Below are positions 57,214 to 64,000 of a stretch of DNA of 64,000 nucleotides, one piece after another. The stretch's first letter is position 1. Every line of letters starts with the position of its first letter. The notes below the pieces were generated by a model. The model searched no databases. It was not told the DNA's origin and worked only from the letters and a program-made list of their open reading frames with translations. The DNA comes from Natrinema amylolyticus_A (GTDB taxonomy: Archaea > Halobacteriota > Halobacteria > Halobacteriales > Natrialbaceae): positions 70,437 to 134,436 of the forward strand of contig NZ_JBHUDI010000008.1 of the NCBI RefSeq assembly GCF_042678045.1, read 5' to 3'. The position numbers were made by a program, and so were the translations under genes.

Positions 57214-60200
57214 ATGAGTACGAACACTGAGGATCACGAGTATAATGCGCGAAAGATCCACCAGTCATTAGGTGGCACAACAGCCTTTTTCCAGGGCTAT
57301 ACGATCGGCGAACTCATGCTGTTTCTCGCAGTCGCGTTCGTCACGGTCGTTGTAGCGACGTTCGTCCCATCAGCACTGACAATCCCGGTGCTGGGATTCG
57401 GACTTATGCTTACGACGCTGCTGTTCTTGCTCCACAAGGTCAAGCCCGGATATTTGTGGCTCACCGAGTGGCTCGCTGCTCGTCTTAGCTGGGCGATCAA
57501 GAACAAGGAGTACACGCACGGCGGCGAAGACAATAGCGAAGTACGGTATCTGACTCGCCTACAGCGAGTGTACCCGCATGCCATCGAACGAACGGATGGC
57601 GCACTCGTTGGGGCGATGAAAGTCGAGCCCGCGAACATGGCTCTTGAGGACGACGACGCGTGGGCGAAGGCTGTTCAGTCACTCTCGGAGTTCGCCAACT
57701 CGACTGTCAACTTTCCAGTGAAGATCTACGTCACTAGCCGCGAGGTCGATGACGACGAGATCGTCCGTGTACATCAGAACCGACTCGCTGACGCTGATGT
57801 TCGCTCACGCCCCGTGTTGAAACGGCTTCTCGAGAAATACGTTGCGGCGAATACGACTGACAACGGTGAAATCGACTCTGAGACGACCACGATCCGCGAG
57901 TACTACCTCATCACCGCGGTGAACGACGATGATATCGAGTACTTCGATAAAACGGACGACAGTGTCCTCGCCTATCTTGCTGACCTTCCTGCTATTGGAC
58001 GGCTCTTCGGTCGGTTCCAAACTGACGACCTGACCGACGCTGAGCGAGAGCAATTCAAGGAAGAGCATCTCGAGTCACGACTCACACAACTCCGTCGTGG
58101 TGGGTCGTCGCTCTATCGGTGTTCGATCAGCCCCGTCGATGCCTACGATCTCGCTCGGATCACGAAGGAGTACTGGACGTGCCATCCCGAAGAGTACGCC
58201 GATATCACGAATGCACTCGGGACGTTCCCAGTCGTTTCCCACGGGATAAGCGACGGTGTCCCAGCAACGCCCGATCCTGACGACGTCCTCGATGCAATGG
58301 CTGAGCACGACAGTCCGTCAGATACGGCTTCGAGCGATCGTGGTGAAGACACTATCGACGACTCGTCCGCCGGAACTGGCGATCAGCTGCCAGACACGTC
58401 GACGATGCACCAGTCGGTGATTGCGCCGTCGACGGTCGACTGGGAAACGACCTACGCTGTGATCAACGACGAGACGTACGTTCGCACGTTCTGGATCGAA
58501 CAATTCCCCGAGGAACCGCCAGATGGCCTTCTCGAGCGACTGCTACTCGACACGGAGTTGCAGACCGACATCAGCATCCATCTCGATCCGTTCGACAGCC
58601 AGTCGGCTCAGGACATGATGGCAGACTGGATCTCAGATTTGAAGATCAACCAGCACGACTCGAATAGCCTCAAATCCGAGGATCTCCAGGAAGACATCGA
58701 TCAGGCGAAGTATATGCGGTCGCTCGTCCGTGCGAACAAAGCGTCGTTCTATCGCGGTGGTGTGTTCATTCGCCTCGCCGCTAATAGTCAACAGGAACTC
58801 GATAATCAGACGACGCGCCTGCGGTCGATCATCAAGGATGCGCCAGCGAACTGTACGCTCAAGGTCGCAAGTCGCTGGCAGGAACGCGGACTCGCAACAG
58901 TGTCGCCGCTTGGCGCGAACGAACTTGGCCGTGACCGTATGTCGACGCTGACGAACCAAGCCGTCGGCGCGATGTTTCCGTTCTCGTCGAACTACCTGAT
59001 GATGGACGAGGGTATCGAGTACGGCTATCACGGCCACAACGGTTCCCCAATCCGAATCAATCCATGGGCGCTCGAGACAGGTCACAGTGAACTCGTCGTC
59101 GGGATGCCGGGCGCTGGGAAGACGTTCGGCGACATCATGCGCCATCTTCGGATGATGAAACGCCGCACCGACACGATGCTCGTTCTCGTCGATCCAGTTG
59201 GTGGCTTCCGCGGGATCGCAGACGCGCTGAACGCAAAGACGATCACCGTCGGTGGCGACACGAGACTCAACCCACTTGAGATCCGCGAGACGCCACAGCA
59301 CGTCCTCAACTCCAGTGATGGGATTTCACCCCTCTCGGCGAAGAAAGACGAAGTCTACGCTGTCCTCGAGAACTTCCTCGACGCTCGCGATATCGAACTT
59401 GGAACCGAGACGGGCGTTCTCTCGTATGTCATCGACGAAGCCTACCGGCAAGCAGGGATCGTTGAAGACGACGTCTCGACGCATACGTCGGCAAACTCAC
59501 CGACGATGCAGGACGTTCACCGAATTCTCTGTGATATCGCCGAGAACCCAGATGAGCACAATATCGCGGAGTCCGAGTCCGCTCGCGAGCGTGCTGCACA
59601 GTATGCGGACGAACTCGCGATTGCGTTCCAGCCGTTCCGCGAGGGTGGCTCCTACGAGAATCTCTCACATCACTCCGAGATCGATATCCTCGAGGGCGAC
59701 AGCAAAGTCGTCTATATCGACCTCGGTCAGATCGAGGGCAGCGCATCGGGGATCGATCGCCAGACGTTCCTGATGCAACTGTTGCTGTCGACGATCTACC
59801 AGCAGGCGAAAAACACTCAGCGAAACGTTGAACTCGCGATCGACGAAGCCCACTACCTCTTCGAGGATCAAGCGAATCTTGACTTCCTCGAGACAGCGTT
59901 CCGGCACCAACGCCATGCGGGGCTTCGGATGGTGTTACTCTCTCAGACGGCCCAGGAGTTCTATGAAACTGAGCAGGCGGAGAAGATCATCGGCATGTGC
60001 CCGATCAAAGTCCTCCACAAGCTCCCCGAACTGGATGATCGGACAGCGGACAAGATCGGCCTCACGGAAGAGCAGCGCCGGTACGTCAGAGGTGCCGACG
60101 CCGGCAACGAAGACCTTGGCTACAGTCAGGCACTCGTTCGCGTCGAAGAACACGGAACGTACCCGCTGCATATCGTTGCTGACGACTTCGAGAAACGAGT

Positions 60201-60516
60201 CATCGACTACGAGCCCGAGGACCAGGCCTTCATTGAGCAGGCGATTCGTGACGAGCCAGCAGAGTTGCTCGCTTTCGAAGAGTTCGTCGAGAACGAAGCT
60301 CAGCGCAACGCGCTTGCAACGCGTCTCGATCTCAGCGCAGATGCGGCCAGTCGGCTTCTCGAGGCAGATCTCACGAAAGAGGAGGTTCTCGATGCGGTCG
60401 TCGAGCATTCCCTCGAGACAGACAGTGAAACATCAGCTGTCCGGCCTGACGGTGGGGAATCAGCTACTGCACAGGATACGACTGAAACGGAGTCTGACAC
60501 GCAAGACCATGACTAG
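57214..60516 (+). CDS. VirB4/TraC-like conjugation ATPase
   Basis: A 1100-aa ATPase from MSTNTEDHEYNARKIHQSLG. Two N-terminal hydrophobic helices (about 25-75, LMLFLAVAFVTVVVATFVPS) resemble a fused VirB3. The C-terminal motor has Walker A VVGMPGAGKTFGD (about 627-639) and Walker B LAIDEAHYLFED (about 873), followed by a sensor QTAQEFYE. VirB4 ATPases power pilus assembly and DNA transfer. The gene overlaps the next one by 8 bp. Confidence 0.88.
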   Translation: MSTNTEDHEYNARKIHQSLGGTTAFFQGYTIGELMLFLAVAFVTVVVATFVPSALTIPVLGFGLMLTTLLFLLHKVKPGYLWLTEWLAARLSWAIKNKEYTHGGEDNSEVRYLTRLQRVYPHAIERTDGALVGAMKVEPANMALEDDDAWAKAVQSLSEFANSTVNFPVKIYVTSREVDDDEIVRVHQNRLADADVRSRPVLKRLLEKYVAANTTDNGEIDSETTTIREYYLITAVNDDDIEYFDKTDDSVLAYLADLPAIGRLFGRFQTDDLTDAEREQFKEEHLESRLTQLRRGGSSLYRCSISPVDAYDLARITKEYWTCHPEEYADITNALGTFPVVSHGISDGVPATPDPDDVLDAMAEHDSPSDTASSDRGEDTIDDSSAGTGDQLPDTSTMHQSVIAPSTVDWETTYAVINDETYVRTFWIEQFPEEPPDGLLERLLLDTELQTDISIHLDPFDSQSAQDMMADWISDLKINQHDSNSLKSEDLQEDIDQAKYMRSLVRANKASFYRGGVFIRLAANSQQELDNQTTRLRSIIKDAPANCTLKVASRWQERGLATVSPLGANELGRDRMSTLTNQAVGAMFPFSSNYLMMDEGIEYGYHGHNGSPIRINPWALETGHSELVVGMPGAGKTFGDIMRHLRMMKRRTDTMLVLVDPVGGFRGIADALNAKTITVGGDTRLNPLEIRETPQHVLNSSDGISPLSAKKDEVYAVLENFLDARDIELGTETGVLSYVIDEAYRQAGIVEDDVSTHTSANSPTMQDVHRILCDIAENPDEHNIAESESARERAAQYADELAIAFQPFREGGSYENLSHHSEIDILEGDSKVVYIDLGQIEGSASGIDRQTFLMQLLLSTIYQQAKNTQRNVELAIDEAHYLFEDQANLDFLETAFRHQRHAGLRMVLLSQTAQEFYETEQAEKIIGMCPIKVLHKLPELDDRTADKIGLTEEQRRYVRGADAGNEDLGYSQALVRVEEHGTYPLHIVADDFEKRVIDYEPEDQAFIEQAIRDEPAELLAFEEFVENEAQRNALATRLDLSADAASRLLEADLTKEEVLDAVVEHSLETDSETSAVRPDGGESATAQDTTETESDTQDHD

Positions 60517-61708
60517 GTTCAACCAGATCAAGACAATCCTGGGTTCGTCGCCACAGTACGAGGCGACGCAACTCGACTTCGGAGAGCACGATTCGTTCGT
60601 CCAACAGCAAGCGGATACGCCAGGCACGCTGCTGCGGATCCGCCCCTACAAGGAGAACAATGGTATCGCGGACGGGGCCGGGGTCCTCCAGTCAGTCCAC
60701 GATGTGACGACGAACTTCCGTGGGAAGAATACGAGTGACCACCACTCGTTTGAGGTCTGGTTTGACGAAGGGAAGATCAAGTTCTACATGCACGCTGCTA
60801 CCGAGGCGGCTGCCGACAAGTTCCGTCGTCGTGTCGGAAACAACTACGCCAATAGCGAGGTCATCCCAGTCGAAGAGGGCTATGCGTTCCCCGTCATCGA
60901 CGCTGACGAGTACGTTGCCGGCGCGTGGCTCGAGATGGAGAAGATCCCCTACTATCCGATCCGCCATCACAATAGCGAGGGCTTCGAGACTGATCCCTAC
61001 GGCGAAATCACGAGCGAAATGCTCTCGCTTGATGAAAGCACGGTTATCACGCAGGTCGTCTTCCGACCTGCGAAACAGTCGTGGACCGACGGCGACCGGT
61101 TCAAGCACAATAGCGTCGACGAACTCGCGCACGCGCTTCGGCAAGGGACATCCGTCGGCTGGCTTAATCCCCGAACGCGACCGCCAAGCGAGAAGGACAA
61201 ACAGGCTGCGAAAACCATCGAACAGCAACGTGGCCAGCAGGCGTTCCACGTGAACATTCGCGTGCTTGCTGCCTCGAGCGAGCAAGACGAGGCTGAGGCC
61301 CGTGCTCGTGGCGTCGCGGGGATGTTCAGGAAGTACTACAACGCGATCACTGAGCAGGGCCTTAACGATAATCCTGTTTGGCATCGTCGAGAGAGCAAAC
61401 GCGAAACGCGGCTTCGGCAGTTCGTCCAGCGGATGTGTGACCGTGAGTGGATCGACCGGCACATGATTATGACCGTCGACGAACTCGCTGGCGTCGCACA
61501 CATCCCCAATTCGGAGATTGAGACGCCAAAGATCGACTGGCGGTATACACAGCGTGGCGATCGGCTGCCAGCAGATGGGAGCCGATACGCAGCTGACGAA
61601 TCACCTGACGACTCACCGGCAGATGGACAGATCGCTGGCGTTCCGAACGAGACAGCAGTCAGTTTTGAACAACCAACTCGAGAACAGGAGGGATTCGATG
61701 GTGCTTGA
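60509..61708 (+). CDS. Hypothetical soluble protein of the conjugation-like module
   Basis: A 399-aa hydrophilic protein from MTRFNQIKTILGSSPQYEAT. It has an alpha/beta body with motifs such as IPYYPIRHHNSEGFETDPYG and a Gln-rich stretch near 235 (EQQRGQQAFHVNI), and an acidic tail. The regular placement between VirB4-like and VirD4-like genes suggests an adaptor or relaxase-associated function; no relaxase motif (His triad, Tyr) is evident. The frame is open upstream, but this ATG overlaps the VirB4 end. Confidence 0.7.
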   Translation: MTRFNQIKTILGSSPQYEATQLDFGEHDSFVQQQADTPGTLLRIRPYKENNGIADGAGVLQSVHDVTTNFRGKNTSDHHSFEVWFDEGKIKFYMHAATEAAADKFRRRVGNNYANSEVIPVEEGYAFPVIDADEYVAGAWLEMEKIPYYPIRHHNSEGFETDPYGEITSEMLSLDESTVITQVVFRPAKQSWTDGDRFKHNSVDELAHALRQGTSVGWLNPRTRPPSEKDKQAAKTIEQQRGQQAFHVNIRVLAASSEQDEAEARARGVAGMFRKYYNAITEQGLNDNPVWHRRESKRETRLRQFVQRMCDREWIDRHMIMTVDELAGVAHIPNSEIETPKIDWRYTQRGDRLPADGSRYAADESPDDSPADGQIAGVPNETAVSFEQPTREQEGFDGA

Positions 61709-64000
61709 TCGCTTCTTTGGATCCGGTGACGAGGCTTCCAGTGACGACCACCATGATGAGCACGCCGCTGGAGGCGATGAACAGCCGGAAGAAAACACGG
61801 CCGCTGAATCGTCAGCTCATCAACCCAGTCCCGATGAGGATGAACAATACGATATCGTCGAACAGAACACGACTCGTATTGGCGGAAAGAAGGTTATCAC
61901 AGAAACAGCCGACGAGGGGACAGTTGCAGGCCCGTTCGTTCGAGAAATGTTCGAAGCCGGGATATACAATGCACCAGCGCCACTCTGGATCGGCTACTCA
62001 GAGGACCCACAGACCGGCTTTCGTGAGGCGCCGCTCCGATTTGAGTCGCTCTTTCGGCACACATGGATCGCCGGAACGACCGGCTACGGAAAGACGACCG
62101 AACTCCTGAATATGATGGTTCAGTGGGCCTACTCCGGGTACGGCTTCACGTATTTCGATCCAAAGGGTCGTGACTCCCGAGAGCTCCTCCGGATGCTCCC
62201 CAAACATCGTCTCAAGGACGTGGTTTGGATCGAACCCGGTTCGACTACTCACGAGAAGACGATCGGGATGAACTTCCTTGAGGTGCCCGAGTGTGAGACG
62301 CGCGAGGAACTCGAGAACGAGATCGAAAACCGGGTCGAGAACCTGAAAGCGGTCTTCGACACCTCTGACTACTGGGGCATCAACATGGAGGCGATCACCG
62401 AGTCGATGGCTCGAGCGATGATGAAATCGGAGAAGCCGTTCTCAATCATCGATATGTACTTCACGTTGCTCAACGCCGAGCGGCGCGAAGACTTCGCCCT
62501 CGATGTCGAGGATCCCTACATCAGGGAGTTCTGCCTCGAGATCGCGAATATGGAAGAGGAGACGATTCGGCCATTGCTGAAACGGATCAAATCGTGGGTC
62601 GAGAATTCGGTGATTCGTCGGATCATTGCCCACCGTGAGAGTACGATCGATTTCCGAGACATCATCGACAACGACCGAATCGTCATCGTCCGAACGCCCG
62701 TCGAGAATACGGACATCAAGAAGATGGTCACGCTCGGCGTGATGCGGAATCTCTGGAGTTCGATTCAGCGGCGATCATATGAGTTGGATACGACGCCGGA
62801 TCCCTACTTCGTCCTCTGTGACGAGTTCGATGATATCGCCAGTGACAATCTCGACATCGAGTCAATGCTGGCTCGAGCCCGGTCGATGCGGCTCTCCGTG
62901 ACTCTTGCCTCGCAGTATCCCTCGCAATTTGACGAGGACACGCTGAAAGCGATGCAGAACAACTGTGACAACCTCCTCACGTTCTCGGTTAACGACAGTG
63001 ATGACGCCGAACTATTGATGAAACGATTCCGCGACTACACCGCAGAAGACCTCATCACGACCGACCAGTTCAAAGTGTGGACGCGGATCCCTCTTTCTGG
63101 GGGACGATACTCCGAACCCGTCTTGATTCGGACGTTTCCGCCATACCCGCCTCTCCGTGGGACAGACGACGTCGATGACATCATCGAACAAAGTCTCGAG
63201 CGGTATGGGACTGACCCGCTAACGGACGCAGAGATCCTTCAGAACCTCATCTACAGCGATTCCAATGAGGCTGCCAATCCGACGAAGATACTGGACGAGA
63301 CCATGGCAGAAGCTCTCCGCACAGTCCAAATTCGAGAGGGTGTACGAGAGGCAAATGGCTGGGTCGAGGTCACGGCTGTTGACGAGGAACTCGTGGCTCG
63401 CCTCGAGAAAACCGAGCCCGAGATTGACTATGCATACGAAGACCTGCCGGACGTGCGCGATGCCTCGCAGTTGATCGAGGTCGACCTGCAGAACGATGAG
63501 ATCGTCGCTCGGCTCACTGACGAGGGTGAAGAGTTGGTCCGGCCTAAGACGGGCACTGTCGGCTCAGCTGGTGGAACCAGCCACGATGCAGTGCTTCTGG
63601 ATACTGAGGTAGCGCTCACTGAACGCGGGTTCAGTGTCGAGATCCTCGAGCAGGATGGGAGTGAGCAACCTGACGCAGTTGCCACGCACCCAGATCACGA
63701 TGTGGTGTTTAACATCGAGGCAGAGACAACAACGCCAGACCGCCCAGCGAAGGTTCTGCAGAATCTCAAACGCGCTCACGAGGAAGACCGCATTCCGATC
63801 TTCGTTGTTCGACCTGGAGAATCTGAGACACAGGTGGCATCACGAGTCGAGAATATCCTTTCAAAGCCACTGCACGAACGATCGGATGGCACTGAGCAGT
63901 TCTACAACTGTGATGAGATTGTGACCTTCGGTGGTGGCGCGACAGCTCATGGTGGCGTCACTGCGGTTCGTCCACAGACGACGGATGCAAATCGGACTGT
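61698..64000 (+). CDS. VirD4/TraG-like coupling protein ATPase (runs off the window)
   Basis: It starts MVLDRFFGSGDEASSDDHHD; at least 767 residues lie within the window and the frame is still open at 64000. Walker A is GTTGYGKTTELLNM (about 124-137), Walker B is YFVLCDEFDDIA (about 370-381), and sensor-like ASQYPSQFDED follows. The C-terminal half (about 500 on) has a beta-rich region with ETTTPDRPAKVLQNLKRAHE. It is the inner-membrane ATPase that brings DNA to the transfer channel. It overlaps the preceding gene by 11 bp. Confidence 0.87.
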   Translation, partial: MVLDRFFGSGDEASSDDHHDEHAAGGDEQPEENTAAESSAHQPSPDEDEQYDIVEQNTTRIGGKKVITETADEGTVAGPFVREMFEAGIYNAPAPLWIGYSEDPQTGFREAPLRFESLFRHTWIAGTTGYGKTTELLNMMVQWAYSGYGFTYFDPKGRDSRELLRMLPKHRLKDVVWIEPGSTTHEKTIGMNFLEVPECETREELENEIENRVENLKAVFDTSDYWGINMEAITESMARAMMKSEKPFSIIDMYFTLLNAERREDFALDVEDPYIREFCLEIANMEEETIRPLLKRIKSWVENSVIRRIIAHRESTIDFRDIIDNDRIVIVRTPVENTDIKKMVTLGVMRNLWSSIQRRSYELDTTPDPYFVLCDEFDDIASDNLDIESMLARARSMRLSVTLASQYPSQFDEDTLKAMQNNCDNLLTFSVNDSDDAELLMKRFRDYTAEDLITTDQFKVWTRIPLSGGRYSEPVLIRTFPPYPPLRGTDDVDDIIEQSLERYGTDPLTDAEILQNLIYSDSNEAANPTKILDETMAEALRTVQIREGVREANGWVEVTAVDEELVARLEKTEPEIDYAYEDLPDVRDASQLIEVDLQNDEIVARLTDEGEELVRPKTGTVGSAGGTSHDAVLLDTEVALTERGFSVEILEQDGSEQPDAVATHPDHDVVFNIEAETTTPDRPAKVLQNLKRAHEEDRIPIFVVRPGESETQVASRVENILSKPLHERSDGTEQFYNCDEIVTFGGGATAHGGVTAVRPQTTDANRT

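Noticed and set aside
59828..60508. Long N-terminal extension of the 60509 gene
   Set aside because: This part is an out-of-frame reading of the VirB4-like gene, and the natural start at 60509 gives a normal gene-end overlap.
1..64000. CRISPR array, rRNA or tRNA genes
   Set aside because: No direct-repeat/spacer pattern and no tRNA or rRNA signatures were seen on either strand.

Overview
The window is about 64 kb of GC-rich DNA from a halophilic archaeon (Halobacteria, most likely a Natrialba/Haloterrigena/Natrinema-type genome). The evidence is the strongly acidic proteins, Tat signal peptides with lipoboxes, haloarchaea-specific families (DUF7344-type HTH, HTH-10/Bat-type regulators, FilR1-type regulators, small zinc-ribbon proteins), many ATGA stop/start overlaps, and haloarchaeal transposase and repeat remnants. 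I found no tRNA, rRNA or CRISPR array.

0.1-16 kb: chromosomal-looking genes. A five-gene zinc-type ABC uptake operon (znuA, a 73-aa ORF, znuC, znuB, an N-hydroxylase-like flavoprotein) faces a NikR-type metal regulator. It is followed by a multi-PAS histidine kinase, an HTH-receiver protein, a berberine-bridge-type FAD oxidase, an AhpD-like protein, a FilR1-type regulator, a secreted CHRD-NosL fusion and a PadR regulator.

16.2-29 kb: the most notable region. It holds mycofactocin genes: precursor peptide mftA (too short for ordinary gene calling), mftB, radical-SAM mftC and glycosyltransferase mftF on the minus strand, and peptidase mftE divergently. Next to them is a tightly coupled minus-strand operon: a mycofactocin-type OYE/FadH oxidoreductase, FixB, FixC, FixX and FixA, with two unannotated micro-ORFs between them. 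Two magnesium-chelatase-like AAA+ genes diverge from it. A plausible reading is electron flow from a mycofactocin-dependent reaction through the OYE flavoprotein, ETF (FixAB) and FixCX to quinone. No mftD or mftG is present in the window.

29-46.8 kb: a mosaic accessory region with an ATP-grasp protein, small zinc-ribbon proteins, regulators, a methyltransferase, a sulfatase/GtrA pair and a PiT phosphate transporter. It has many broken genes: a frameshifted YbjQ-like gene, a truncated UspA, transposase fragments, a chimeric ADP-ribosylglycohydrolase start, and an IS5-like element with perfect 17-bp ends. Several short repeat families recur across the window.

46.9-51.2 kb: a light/DNA-repair block with a cryptochrome-DASH-type photolyase, a small membrane protein, an iron-sulfur (FeS-BCP-type) photolyase and a HAD hydrolase.

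51.4-64 kb: after transposase debris there is a co-directional type IV secretion/conjugation-like module. It encodes a small pilin-like protein, a large secreted surface protein, a Tat lipoprotein, a polytopic VirB6/TrbL-like protein, a VirB4-like ATPase, an unknown soluble protein and a VirD4/TraG-like coupling ATPase that runs off the end of the window. This suggests an integrated conjugative element or plasmid.
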